From JAGDZR01 sp049115695 (GTDB lineage: Bacteria > Bacteroidota > Bacteroidia > Cytophagales > Cyclobacteriaceae), in contig JAGDZR010000007.1 of NCBI GenBank assembly GCA_049115695.1, forward strand, positions 343,561 to 407,560: 64,000 nucleotides of DNA. The letters are read 5' to 3'. Of this stretch, positions 35,900 through 44,586 are shown piece by piece. Made by a program: the position numbers and the translations under genes. Each line of letters starts with the position of its first letter. Position 1 is the stretch's first letter. The notes under the pieces are model-generated. The model had not been told where the DNA came from, ran no database searches, and was given only the letters and a program-made list of their open reading frames with translations.

Positions 35900-37083
35900 C
35901 TAAGTTTTAAGGTTGCCAATGTTACGATTGCCAGCAGTATTCCCATTGTCCAAAACCGGGTGACAATTTTTGCTTCGTGTAACCCTTTTTTCTGGTAATG
36001 ATGATGGATAGGAGACATCAGTAAAACACGTCTTCCTTCTCCGTATTTCTTCTTTGTGTATTTGAAATAGCTTACTTGTATCATTACTGATAGAAGCTCT
36101 ATCAGAAATATGCCGCACAGCAGTGGAATCAATAATTCTTTTCGGATAATTAATGCCAACACTGCAAGGATACCTCCAAGAGACAGGCTGCCGGTATCTC
36201 CCATGAATACCTGAGCTGGATATGAATTGTACCAGAGAAATCCAATGCACGCACCAACAAGGGCCGCACAAAAGATCACAATCTCCCCTGAAAAGGGGAT
36301 GTACATGATGTTGAGATAATCAGAGAAAATTACGTTACCAGACAGGTAAGCAAATATCCCAAGGGTTAGCGCTATTATCGCAGAAGTTCCTGCAGCCAAT
36401 CCATCTATCCCGTCTGTGATATTCGCACCATTCGATACTGCAGTCACAATGAAAATCACCATTCCCACATACAGTATCCAGGTATAATCTTCCAGAATTT
36501 CAGGCATCAGCCAGTTGTAGTCAAATTGATTCTCCTTAAAAAATGGAATAGTGGTCACAATGGACTTCAAATCCTTGTATAATCCCTCATTACTGACGGT
36601 AAATTCACGTATGACGATATCCTCATGAAAAACCAATGTGAGCCCAACAATGAGTCCCAGTCCCACCTGCCCAACTATTTTAAATTTCCCCCTCAGACCT
36701 TCCTTATTCTTCTTTTTGATTTTCAGATAGTCATCGATAAAGCCAATGGCACCCATCCAAATTGCGGATATCACTAAAAGAATGATGTAAATGTTCTCTA
36801 CCCGAGCAAAGAGCAATGTTGGCACAATGATCGCCAGCAAAATAATGATGCCACCCATTGTAGGGGTACCCTGTTTCTCCATCTGTCCGTCGAGTCCCAG
36901 GTCTCTAATGGTTTCGCCCATTTGAGATCTTCTTAATCTTCCTATTAAGTATTTACCAAAAACTATGGATATCAGGAGCGATATCATGGCAGCCATACCA
37001 GCTCTGAAACTGATATACTGGAAAACCCCAGCTCCTGCCAGGTCCCATTGTCTATCCAGATAGTCAAATAAGTGGTACAACAT
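35896..37083 (-). CDS. mraY: Phospho-N-acetylmuramoyl-pentapeptide transferase
   Basis: 395 aa with ten hydrophobic segments. TPTMGGIIILL near 75, DDYLKIKKKNKEGLRGKFK with the conserved aspartates, NGANITDGIDGLAAG and FMGDTGSLSLGG, and the HHHYQKKG loop near the C-terminus, are all family hallmarks. Transfers phospho-MurNAc-pentapeptide to undecaprenyl phosphate (lipid I). Start and murE stop share one base (TGATG). Confidence 0.98.
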   Translation of the reverse strand: MLYHLFDYLDRQWDLAGAGVFQYISFRAGMAAMISLLISIVFGKYLIGRLRRSQMGETIRDLGLDGQMEKQGTPTMGGIIILLAIIVPTLLFARVENIYIILLVISAIWMGAIGFIDDYLKIKKKNKEGLRGKFKIVGQVGLGLIVGLTLVFHEDIVIREFTVSNEGLYKDLKSIVTTIPFFKENQFDYNWLMPEILEDYTWILYVGMVIFIVTAVSNGANITDGIDGLAAGTSAIIALTLGIFAYLSGNVIFSDYLNIMYIPFSGEIVIFCAALVGACIGFLWYNSYPAQVFMGDTGSLSLGGILAVLALIIRKELLIPLLCGIFLIELLSVMIQVSYFKYTKKKYGEGRRVLLMSPIHHHYQKKGLHEAKIVTRFWTMGILLAIVTLATLKLR

Positions 37084-38534
37084 CAGTTTAATATTTCAGT
37101 TAATATCTCCTTATCATCAAAGTGAGATCTCTCTCCATTGACTTCCTGATAAGTTTCGTGTCCTTTGCCCGCAACCAGGATAATATCCTGCTTGGAAGCC
37201 AAAGCGCACGCGGTGCGTATTGCTTCTCTTCTGTCGAGAATTCTCAATGTTTTTCGTTGAGCTGTCTTTGGAACTCCTGCCCACATGTCATCCAGAATTG
37301 CTTCAGGATCTTCAGTTCTTGGATTGTCAGATGTAAGAATTACTTTGTCACTCTGACTACAGGCAATTGCTGCCATTTTAGGTCGCTTCTCGGCATCTCG
37401 ATCACCACCACACCCGACAACCGTGATGAGAGTCTCATTTTTAGATCTTACACCATCAATCGTTGAAAGTACATTCTCAAGCGCGTCCGGAGTGTGTGCA
37501 TAATCTACAATCGCCAGTACGCCGGCAACATTTTGCACATATTCAAATCTTCCCCTTGCACCTTTAAGTTGCGACAATACCGTCAGTACATCATTTGCAT
37601 CCTCCTCCAAAAGAATAGCCATGGCATAAACAGAAAGAAGGTTATAAGCATTAAATGCACCAATTAATTTGAACCACACATTCACTCCATCGACATCCAT
37701 TTCTAATCCGGAAAGCGAATTGGTCAATAGCTTTCCTTTGTAGTCTGCCATTGCTTTTAACGCATAGGTGTTTTTATCCGCCTTGCAGTTTTGAAGCATG
37801 ACCTGTCCACGTTTGTCATCAGCATTGCTCAGCGCAAATGCGTCAACAGGCAACATGTCAAAAAGCATCTTTTTGGCGGCTATATAGGCATCAAAGGTTT
37901 CATGATAATCCAGGTGATCATGGGTAATGTTGGTAAACACTCCACCACTGAAAACAAGTCCCGAAACTCTCCCCTGCATCAAAGCGTGTGAGCTCACTTC
38001 CATGAATGCATGTGTGCATTTCGCGCGAACCATTTCCGCGAGCAGCTTATTTAACGCAACCGCGTCAGGTGTTGTGTAGGCAGATGGCAATATCTCCGTT
38101 CCGATCTTGTTTTCAACCGTAGACAACAATCCTGTCTTGTATCCCATGGTCGTAAAAAGATCATGAGCTAATGTCACAGTGGTTGTTTTACCATTAGTAC
38201 CGGTCACACCCACCAATCTCAATTTCTGAGAAGGATTGTCATAAAAATTGGCAGCAACCATTCCTAAAGCCTGCGTTGTGTTGTCTGTCTGGACATAAGC
38301 AACACCCGATCTCTTTGCTTCAGGTAGCTCTTCAGCCAAAATTGCTGTAGCTCCCATTGATATAGCCTGCTCGATGAACTGATGCCCATCAACCGTAAGC
38401 CCCTTAACAGCAACAAAGAGGAAATTCGATTCTACTTTTCTAGAATCGAATGTTATCCCCTTGATTACCAACTCCCTTTCACCTTCGAAAGAAAGAAGCT
38501 TCACACCATACAATATGTCCTTTAAGCTAGCCAA
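37083..38534 (-). CDS. murE: UDP-MurNAc-L-Ala-D-Glu:meso-diaminopimelate ligase
   Basis: 483 aa. ATP motif VGVTGTNGKTTTVTLAHDL, NITHDHLDYH, DYAHTPDALENVL, and the motif DNPR (TSDNPRTEDP), which in MurE marks use of meso-diaminopimelate rather than lysine. The start is a TTG at 38534, overlapping the ftsI end by 8 bases; the domain begins immediately after it. murF, often next to murE, is not in this cluster. Confidence 0.97.
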   Translation of the reverse strand: MASLKDILYGVKLLSFEGERELVIKGITFDSRKVESNFLFVAVKGLTVDGHQFIEQAISMGATAILAEELPEAKRSGVAYVQTDNTTQALGMVAANFYDNPSQKLRLVGVTGTNGKTTTVTLAHDLFTTMGYKTGLLSTVENKIGTEILPSAYTTPDAVALNKLLAEMVRAKCTHAFMEVSSHALMQGRVSGLVFSGGVFTNITHDHLDYHETFDAYIAAKKMLFDMLPVDAFALSNADDKRGQVMLQNCKADKNTYALKAMADYKGKLLTNSLSGLEMDVDGVNVWFKLIGAFNAYNLLSVYAMAILLEEDANDVLTVLSQLKGARGRFEYVQNVAGVLAIVDYAHTPDALENVLSTIDGVRSKNETLITVVGCGGDRDAEKRPKMAAIACSQSDKVILTSDNPRTEDPEAILDDMWAGVPKTAQRKTLRILDRREAIRTACALASKQDIILVAGKGHETYQEVNGERSHFDDKEILTEILN

Positions 38535-40635
38535 GCGTCAATTTGATTTTTTGTTTGCGTAATAATCTTGCCCCAGGCACAATAGACTGTTCTTTCACTC
38601 TACCCCTACCATCCATTTCCACGTCCAATCCCGCATTTTCGAGTACATAAATGGCATCTCTTAAAGTCATGCCCCTTACATCTGGTACCAGGTTTTGATG
38701 TGCTGTATTATTCTTCCAATAGACCGAGTTACCAACTACACGTGTTTTAACCCAGGGCTGATCAGCTGCTGATTCGTCAGTGTGATTACTAATACCAAGC
38801 TCATTACACAGAAATGCCAGCTCTGAATGCTTACCAGACCTGATCACAGGGAATATGCCTTCAGATCCTTGTGAGTTAACCACCAGGTTTTGGTGCATTT
38901 CGATTTCCTGATGAAACAACTTGTCAGAAATCTCTCTAAATACTGGGGCAGAAACATCACTACCATAGATTTGAAAACCCTTAGGATCGTGAATGACCAC
39001 AATGCAGCTATACTTAGGATCTTCAGCCGGAAAAAAGCCTGCAAATGAAGTATAATATTCATTGGTGTAACGACCGTTATTAACCGTTTTGGCTGTTCCG
39101 GTTTTTCCTGCTATTCGGTACCTGTCTGTATGTATATTTTTCGCAGTTCCTCGAATGACTGTTCCCTCCAACATCCGCTTGATATCATACAAGGTAGACT
39201 GAGAGCATATTTTATTATTGAGCACCTTGGTTTCGAATCGCTCGACTGTTTTATCAGCCTTTCTTACCGATTTCACAATGATTGGCTGAATCATTTTGCC
39301 ACGATTGGCAATGGCATTGTAAAGGGTAAGCGTTTGTAGGGGCGTCATCTTCAATTCATAACCATGAGACATCCATGGAAGAGTTGTACCACTCCATGTC
39401 GAATCAGATGGTGTTTTGATGTAAGGCTTGCCCTCTCCAACCATCTGAAAGCCGAGGGGCTCAGAAATGCCCATATTGGTGAGGTAGCGGACGAATCTTT
39501 CCGGCTTATTATTAAAATGAGTTGTGATCAGTTTTGCTACTCCGATGTTTGAGGATTTCTCAAAAACTTCCTGAACTGTGAGTTTCCCATAACCTCCCGG
39601 CTTATGGTCACGCATTACTTCATTAAAGAAGTGTAATTCTCCATTGCCCGTATCAACCGTGTCTGTTAGTCGAATATCAGAATCTTCGAGCAGTGCAATC
39701 ATGCTCGCCAACTTGAAGGTAGAACCTGGCTCTCGACTTCCCTGATTCCCTACAGCATAATTGTAGCGTTCGTAATAGTTTCCGTGAGAATTTCGGCTCA
39801 AATTGGACATGGCCTTGATCTCTCCGGTCTCTACTTCCATGACAACAGCCACCCCATAGTCAGCTTCGTGTTGCTCCAAACCTCTTAGTAAGGCAGTTTC
39901 AGTGATATCCTGAATGTTTACATTGATTGAGGTTTCAATGTCGTAACCATCTTCAGGTCTTATTTCTGTTCCATCATAAAGTGGCTTCCATCCTCCACCT
40001 ACCATTTTTTGGTAGACCGCTTCACCATCTCTTCCCGCTAACTGACGGTTAAAGCTATATTCCAGACCTGAAGTTCCTTTTCCATCTCCATTGATGCCTC
40101 CTATGGTACGCAATCCCAAACGCGAAAAAGGTAGCTCTCTCTTTTCTACCTTTTCGAATATGATACCACCCTTCATGCGACCCTCTCTGAATATGGGCCA
40201 CTGCTGTATTTCCTTTTTTTCCTGATAGCCGATCTCTCGCCTATTGAGGACGATGTACCGATCCCGTTGATGCCTGGCTTCTTCTATACGCCGTTTATAT
40301 TGATTGGGGCTTAAGTCCCCATAAAACTGTGACAAGAGATATGAAAGTGAGTCAATATTCGACTTGAACAATCCCTCAGATGCCAGGAAGGGGTCAAGCG
40401 CTACCCGATAAAAAGGGAGTGATGTTGCAAGCAAAGAGCCATTATCAGAATAAATATTCCCCCTTGTGGCATTCACTTTCATGACTTTAAGCCCATTAGA
40501 ATTACCTAGTGAAACCCAACGATCGTTCTCTACAAACTGAATAACAGAAATGCGGTAGACGATTGCTACTGCAAAAAGAAAAATGAATAAGAATGCAATG
40601 CGGATCCTGAGAAGGATAGACTTTTTATAGATCAT
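38527..40635 (-). CDS. ftsI: Septal peptidoglycan transpeptidase FtsI (PBP3-like) with C-terminal PASTA domain
   Basis: 702 aa. One TM at about 8-27 (LLRIRIAFLFIFLFAVAIVY), dimerisation domain with RGNIYSDNGSLLATS, then the transpeptidase: SxxK at 306-309 (GSTFKLA), SSN at 361-363, KTG at 511-513. Residues of about 645-702 form one PASTA unit (VPDVRGMTLRDAIYVLENAGL). Cross-links septal peptidoglycan and is the target of beta-lactams. Overlaps ftsL and murE. A Spo5D-like PASTA tail on the division PBP is common in this phylum. Confidence 0.96.
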   Translation of the reverse strand: MIYKKSILLRIRIAFLFIFLFAVAIVYRISVIQFVENDRWVSLGNSNGLKVMKVNATRGNIYSDNGSLLATSLPFYRVALDPFLASEGLFKSNIDSLSYLLSQFYGDLSPNQYKRRIEEARHQRDRYIVLNRREIGYQEKKEIQQWPIFREGRMKGGIIFEKVEKRELPFSRLGLRTIGGINGDGKGTSGLEYSFNRQLAGRDGEAVYQKMVGGGWKPLYDGTEIRPEDGYDIETSINVNIQDITETALLRGLEQHEADYGVAVVMEVETGEIKAMSNLSRNSHGNYYERYNYAVGNQGSREPGSTFKLASMIALLEDSDIRLTDTVDTGNGELHFFNEVMRDHKPGGYGKLTVQEVFEKSSNIGVAKLITTHFNNKPERFVRYLTNMGISEPLGFQMVGEGKPYIKTPSDSTWSGTTLPWMSHGYELKMTPLQTLTLYNAIANRGKMIQPIIVKSVRKADKTVERFETKVLNNKICSQSTLYDIKRMLEGTVIRGTAKNIHTDRYRIAGKTGTAKTVNNGRYTNEYYTSFAGFFPAEDPKYSCIVVIHDPKGFQIYGSDVSAPVFREISDKLFHQEIEMHQNLVVNSQGSEGIFPVIRSGKHSELAFLCNELGISNHTDESAADQPWVKTRVVGNSVYWKNNTAHQNLVPDVRGMTLRDAIYVLENAGLDVEMDGRGRVKEQSIVPGARLLRKQKIKLTLG

Positions 40636-40997
40636 TCAGACGTTTCAATTTTAAGCGGTGGAACATCTGATTCTTTGAGGCCAAGGCGAGCAGCCTTTCG
40701 AGCCACTTCCGACTGTTTGGAGTCAAACATATAGTCGGCTTTCAAAGTAGTATAATCTGCACGTAAGTCTTCAACCTGCTGTTCTAACAAGTGAATGTTT
40801 CTAATCTTCTTTTCCGCAAAATGGCGATTGCCAATGTATATGACACACATGGCTCCTATGAATAAAATCTGCGGCAAAAAACGCACATGAATTACCTCCT
40901 GAAGAGTTTCATCAATCCTCAGAAATCGTTCCAACAGCCCAAAAAAGCTTGTCTTCTTTCTTTCCTTTCCAGGAATCCGATAGGTGTTTGTTGCCAT
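40632..40997 (-). CDS. ftsL: FtsL-like division protein
   Basis: 121 aa. Basic cytoplasmic end (GKERKKTSFFG), one TM (FLPQILFIGAMCVIYIG, about 40-56), then a leucine-zipper-like coiled coil (IRNIHLLEQQVEDLRADYTTLKADY). This is the FtsL architecture, and the gene sits at the ftsL position between rsmH and ftsI with 1- and 4-base overlaps. Primary sequence is too divergent for a call from motif alone. Confidence 0.85.
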   Translation of the reverse strand: MATNTYRIPGKERKKTSFFGLLERFLRIDETLQEVIHVRFLPQILFIGAMCVIYIGNRHFAEKKIRNIHLLEQQVEDLRADYTTLKADYMFDSKQSEVARKAARLGLKESDVPPLKIETSE

Positions 40998-41923
40998 TAC
41001 TTATTTACAGACTCAATTTTTTCTCCTATTCTCATTTTTGCACTCCGCGCTCTGCTATTTTTCTCAATCTCTTCCTGATCAGGTACTATAGGTTTTCTGG
41101 TCACAGGCTGATAAGGCCTTACCAGATTTCCATAAAAATCCTTCTCCTGATTTCCCTTGAAATCTCCACTGTTGAGATAATTTTTCACCAACCGATCTTC
41201 AAGCGAGTGATAACTTATCGCGACTAGCCTACCTCCTGGATTGAGCACTTGAGCAGATTGATCTAGTAAATCCATCAGAGCATCCATTTCGCCGTTGACC
41301 TCAATGCGGATCGCTTGAAACAACTGCGCCAGGTACTTATTCCACTTTCCCTTTGGAGCAACTTTTTCAGCCACTTCTCTTAATCTGCCAGTCGTTTCAA
41401 TTTTACTATTGGATCTCTCCTGCACAATCTGTCTTGCCAGCGTTCTTGCGTTTTTTATATCACCGTAGTAACTGAAGATATGTATGAGCTTTTCTTCTGA
41501 ATAATTGTTGATCACCTGTGCTGCACTAGCCTCAGATGATTGATCCATTCTCATGTTCAGATCACCAGAATCCCTGATTGAAAAACCTCGGGAAGGATCA
41601 TCAAATTGGTGTGAAGAAACTCCTAAATCGGCGAGAATGCCATCTACCTTGTGGTAGCCATGAAAAGCAAGATATCTCTTGAGATTTCTAAAATTAGCGG
41701 ATACAAAAATAAAAGAACGTGACGCGTCGGACTTAAAGTCTTCTGCATTTGCAGCTGCGTCCGGATCCTGATCAAATGAGAGCAAGACGCCTTCTTGCAG
41801 CTGGTTAAATATCTCTAAGGAGTGTCCTCCACCGCCAAACGTCACATCTACGTATACTCCTCCTTTTTTTATCTGTAATGCTTCAACACTTTGCTTCAAC
41901 AATACCGGTACATGATATTCCAT
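40997..41923 (-). CDS. rsmH: 16S rRNA (cytosine(1402)-N(4))-methyltransferase
   Basis: 308 aa. Opens with YHVPVLLKQSVEAL, SAM motif YVDVTFGGGGHS, GILADLGVSSHQFDDPSRGFS and the late ISYHSLEDRLVKNYL and RSAKMRIGEKI segments, all characteristic of RsmH (MraW). Methylates C1402 of 16S rRNA. Five bases after mraZ. Confidence 0.98.
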   Translation of the reverse strand: MEYHVPVLLKQSVEALQIKKGGVYVDVTFGGGGHSLEIFNQLQEGVLLSFDQDPDAAANAEDFKSDASRSFIFVSANFRNLKRYLAFHGYHKVDGILADLGVSSHQFDDPSRGFSIRDSGDLNMRMDQSSEASAAQVINNYSEEKLIHIFSYYGDIKNARTLARQIVQERSNSKIETTGRLREVAEKVAPKGKWNKYLAQLFQAIRIEVNGEMDALMDLLDQSAQVLNPGGRLVAISYHSLEDRLVKNYLNSGDFKGNQEKDFYGNLVRPYQPVTRKPIVPDQEEIEKNSRARSAKMRIGEKIESVNK

Positions 41924-41928
41924 CCCGG

Positions 41929-42357
41929 TTATTGAATAAATTTCTGAGCAAGTGTTGAAAAATCATCATCACTTTCTTTGTAATATTCATCCGGATTCCA
42001 GATTTCCACTTTATCTCCCATACCCAGCAACACGGCTTCCCGCTCTATTTTTACGTGAGACAACATGGCTTTTGGAACCAAGATTCTCCCTGCTCCATCT
42101 AACTCGACCTGGGCGATACTCTTGAAGAACAGTCTCTTCAATTTGGCTTGCTCCGGATCAAAATCATTCAGCGCAGAAAACTTCAGGTGAATTTTTTTGT
42201 ACTCCAGCATCGGGTAAAGGATCAAATGATCCGATTCCTTTCGAAGAACTAATTCGTTCGTGGAAACCTCGGGAAGGTTAGTCTTGATCTTTGCAGGCAA
42301 GACCAACCTACCCTTAGCATCCAACTTACACTCATATTCGCTTGTAAAAAAAGCCAT
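41929..42357 (-). CDS. mraZ: Transcriptional regulator MraZ
   Basis: 142 aa from the ATG at 42357 (MAFFTSEYECKLDAKGRLVLPAK), which is how family members begin. A longer frame to 42390 would start within the -7 promoter element and is rejected. Two AbrB-like halves, each with a D-x-K/A-GR-hhhP motif: DAKGRLVLPAK near 18 and DGAGRILVPKA near 90. MraZ binds 10-bp-spaced repeats upstream of its own gene and controls the dcw operon; such repeats are present at 42413-42442. Confidence 0.96.
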   Translation of the reverse strand: MAFFTSEYECKLDAKGRLVLPAKIKTNLPEVSTNELVLRKESDHLILYPMLEYKKIHLKFSALNDFDPEQAKLKRLFFKSIAQVELDGAGRILVPKAMLSHVKIEREAVLLGMGDKVEIWNPDEYYKESDDDFSTLAQKFIQ

Positions 42358-42387
42358 AAGAGCTTTGAAAAATATAAACCACCGTAA

Positions 42388-42417
42388 CAAATGTATGAAA
42401 AGAATCTACATTTTCAA
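42388..42417 (-). promoter_or_regulatory. dcw/mraZ promoter of Bacteroidota type
   Basis: On the minus strand TTG (42417-42415), 19 nt, then TACATTTG (42395-42388), a full match to the TTG-N19-TAnnTTTG Bacteroidota promoter. The -7 box ends 30 bases before the mraZ ATG at 42357. Confidence 0.8.
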
Positions 42418-42442
42418 CCACTTACTCCCACTTTCCTACACT
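42413..42442 (-). promoter_or_regulatory. Predicted MraZ operator: three 10-bp direct repeats
   Basis: On the minus strand three consecutive decamers begin with AGTG: AGTGTAGGAA, AGTGGGAGTA, AGTGGTTGAA. Known MraZ sites are TGGGN-like boxes repeated every 10 bp upstream of mraZ. The third repeat covers the -33 TTG, so bound MraZ should block RNA polymerase. Confidence 0.75.
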
Positions 42443-42579
42443 TTTTTTCAAAAATAGTGATTAAAGGGATTAAAGGGACATTTATTTATCCACATTTTTC
42501 GCATTGAGGATACTATGAAACAACAAATAGTCCGCATGAAGGAGCATATTAACTGAATGATCCGGTTAAATTTCTAAAG

Positions 42580-42599
42580 GTGGGAGATTGTGGGAGATA
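42580..42599 (+). promoter_or_regulatory. Second pair of MraZ-type boxes in opposite orientation
   Basis: GTGGGAGATT followed directly by GTGGGAGATA on the plus strand, about 225 bases upstream of mraZ. The rest of the 430-base gene-free stretch 42358-42791 shows only a 9-bp tandem TTAAAGGGA (42461-42478) and no plus-strand gene. Confidence 0.5.
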
Positions 42600-42791
42600 A
42601 GAATATTCCTATTAGGTTTACACCCAAGACAGCATGCTTTTGGTCATGGTACCAGGAAGAGTAAAGTTTTAGGAGACAATGGTCTTGATTCGTTTTTCTC
42701 CTGTTATTGCTCCTTCCGTATATATGGATTCCTGTAAGTGCTGTTAATGTAATTGCATATTCAGCTGCTTGATAGAACGAAAATTCCTCGA

Positions 42792-43433
42792 TTATTGACT
42801 TAATGCCATCAATTCCTGGTTGCAGAACAGCACTGCTTTAAAAGCATCATCGTTCACATTCAGACTATATTGTTTTATGTACTTTTTAAGATTAGGCTTA
42901 ACCTCGGGAATGAGTCGAAATATATTTCCCCATTTTTTAAGTTCAACTGTTGTACCCTGGTAATGAACGTAGTAGACCATGGATTCCTTCAGCATAAATC
43001 CCTCCGGAACATCCTTTTTTTCTCGGGGCGCAAATCGAAAACTATCTGTGGTACCGGTTTGTGTCTTGGTACCATAACCAATACTGGTGCCTGTTTCTAT
43101 AAACTTTGCCTGATGTCTCCTATATAGGGAAACATCTCCATTGATTAACAACTCCATGAAGAAGTCATCAGCGAACACAAATGGTCTCAACCCAAAATAG
43201 ACCGTATCAATGTTTAGTTCATATTCAAGGGCCATCTCATGATCTCCCTTTTTAATATATAGTTTTTCTTCCCTTGTGCTGTAGTTCAGCAGAACAGGTA
43301 CTTTTCCTCCTTTATGGTTGACAATAACGCCATCCTGGTAGCTGTCAAAAAGAAATGCCTTGGTAATAGACTGGTCCTGCCCCCAAGCGAGGCTGGCACC
43401 CATGACAATCGTACAAAATACGAGTTGGCGCAT
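42792..43433 (-). CDS. Hypothetical secreted protein
   Basis: 213 aa with a signal peptide (LVFCTIVMGASLAWGQ). The mature part alternates strands and turns (AFLFDSYQDGVIVNHKGGKVPVLLNYSTREEKLYIKK, MALEYELNIDTVYFGLRPFVF) and ends with YIKQYSLNVNDDAFKAVLFCN, which resembles the tail of other small Bacteroidota proteins that read cellular state, but I recognise no named family. Located just upstream of the dcw regulatory region, same strand. Periplasmic or outer-membrane-associated. Confidence 0.75.
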   Translation of the reverse strand: MRQLVFCTIVMGASLAWGQDQSITKAFLFDSYQDGVIVNHKGGKVPVLLNYSTREEKLYIKKGDHEMALEYELNIDTVYFGLRPFVFADDFFMELLINGDVSLYRRHQAKFIETGTSIGYGTKTQTGTTDSFRFAPREKKDVPEGFMLKESMVYYVHYQGTTVELKKWGNIFRLIPEVKPNLKKYIKQYSLNVNDDAFKAVLFCNQELMALSQ

Positions 43434-43492
43434 TCACATGATGTTTTCAGTGAAGTTACTCGAACGGAAATACCTAGGTAAGGGTTTAAAAC

Positions 43493-43516
43493 AAAAAAAG
43501 GTCTTTCGACCTTTTT
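43493..43516 (-). terminator. Terminator of the FKBP isomerase gene
   Basis: Stem AAAAAGGTC (43495-43503) / GACCTTTTT (43508-43516), 4-nt loop; on the minus strand it is followed by a T run (43493-43499). It overlaps the stop codon at 43515-43517. Confidence 0.85.
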
Positions 43517-43949
43517 AATTACTTGCAATTTCGACCAATTCTATATCGAACACCAGATCTTTTCCTGCGAGCTGATGATTTGCATCTATTTTCACCGCCT
43601 GGTCATTGACTTCAATAATAGTTACTTGCATTTGTTGACCATCAGGACCACCTGCAATTAATGGCATTCCTACTTCTGGCACCAACTCTTCAGGTAATTG
43701 AGTTCTTGGCACTTCCTGAACCAAGCCAGCATTGTACTCTCCGTATGCTTCAGCAGCTGGAATAGTAACAGTCTTCTTCTCATTAAGTCCCATGCCATCT
43801 ACGGCATCATCAAACCCTTTGATCATTTGGCCTGCTCCAACTGTAAATTCCAATGGATCTCTCCCCTCAGATGAATCAAATTGTTCACCATCCGTCAATT
43901 TACCTGTGTAATGCACTTTTACCAGGTCATTTTTCTTTGCTTGTGCCAT
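43515..43949 (-). CDS. FKBP-type peptidyl-prolyl isomerase, SlyD-like
   Basis: 144 aa, no signal peptide. VKVHYTGKLTDGEQFDSS opens the FKBP fold; LEFTVGAGQMIKGFDDAVDGM is the active-site region. The insert between (AEAYGEYNAGLVQEVPRTQL to MQVTIIEVNDQAVKIDANHQLAGKDLVFDIEL) is the IF chaperone domain typical of SlyD. The histidine-rich metal tail of E. coli SlyD is absent. Cytoplasmic folding helper. Confidence 0.93.
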   Translation of the reverse strand: MAQAKKNDLVKVHYTGKLTDGEQFDSSEGRDPLEFTVGAGQMIKGFDDAVDGMGLNEKKTVTIPAAEAYGEYNAGLVQEVPRTQLPEELVPEVGMPLIAGGPDGQQMQVTIIEVNDQAVKIDANHQLAGKDLVFDIELVEIASN

Positions 43950-43970
43950 GCTTTTTTTAATTTAAGCGGA

Positions 43971-43978
43971 CAAAGTTA
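43971..43978 (-). promoter_or_regulatory. Candidate -7 element of the FKBP isomerase gene
   Basis: TAACTTTG on the minus strand, identical to the box before trxA, 21 bases before the ATG. No TTG at an ideal -33 distance. Confidence 0.45.
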
Positions 43979-43984
43979 GAAAAA

Positions 43985-44506
43985 TCATTTAGAAGTCCCT
44001 TTTAACAAACTAGCACCTAGCTTAAAACCAATATAGGGGTTAACAGCATTCTCTCGAGGAGCCCAATCACCCCAAACCCGATAGGCGTTCCCGACAGCTC
44101 CCTCCAAAAAAAGCCTTTTGTTTAACACATGGCGATATCCGACCCCAAATCTTATATCCCAATCACTTCCACCGTTACCAAAAATTTCATTGTGACCTTT
44201 AATCGCAGTAAATATTGCTGTTTCCATAAAAAAACCACTATTCGCATTCTGCGCTTTCTCAGTCAACAGATAGTGTCTGAATGAAAAAGCTCCTTGCATG
44301 CCATGGAATGCGCCAAATAATCCTGCGTATCCAGATTTCGATTCAACAGTAAGATGCAATAACGATTTCTCCCCAACTGGAAGTTCGTAAAATGCCCCTA
44401 TGGTAGTAAATCCAACATGTAATCCTCCTTGTGGGACTACAAGGCGTTCCTGACCAAAACATATATTGGTAATCGCAAGTGATAAAATAATAATTGAGTA
44501 TTTCAT
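43985..44506 (-). CDS. Hypothetical secreted/outer-membrane beta-rich protein
   Basis: 173 aa with signal peptide (YSIIILSLAITNICFGQ). The mature part has repeated aromatic strands (GGLHVGFTTIGAFYELPV, SGFFMETAIFTAIKG, DIRFGVGYRHVLNKRLFLEGAVGNAYRVW, YIGFKLGASL) as in small outer-membrane barrels. Unknown family. Located between the FKBP and HExxH genes, all on the minus strand but with separate spacers. Confidence 0.75.
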   Translation of the reverse strand: MKYSIIILSLAITNICFGQERLVVPQGGLHVGFTTIGAFYELPVGEKSLLHLTVESKSGYAGLFGAFHGMQGAFSFRHYLLTEKAQNANSGFFMETAIFTAIKGHNEIFGNGGSDWDIRFGVGYRHVLNKRLFLEGAVGNAYRVWGDWAPRENAVNPYIGFKLGASLLKGTSK

Positions 44507-44586
44507 GATGCATTAATTTGCATCAAACGTACTTGCTCACGCTTCAGGTATATACTATTTAACTTAGATTAACAGCGTTTTTACGG

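Noticed and set aside
43571..43949. Histidine-rich metallochaperone SlyD
   Set aside because: The FKBP and IF domains fit, but the metal-binding tail of SlyD is missing, so no gene symbol was given.
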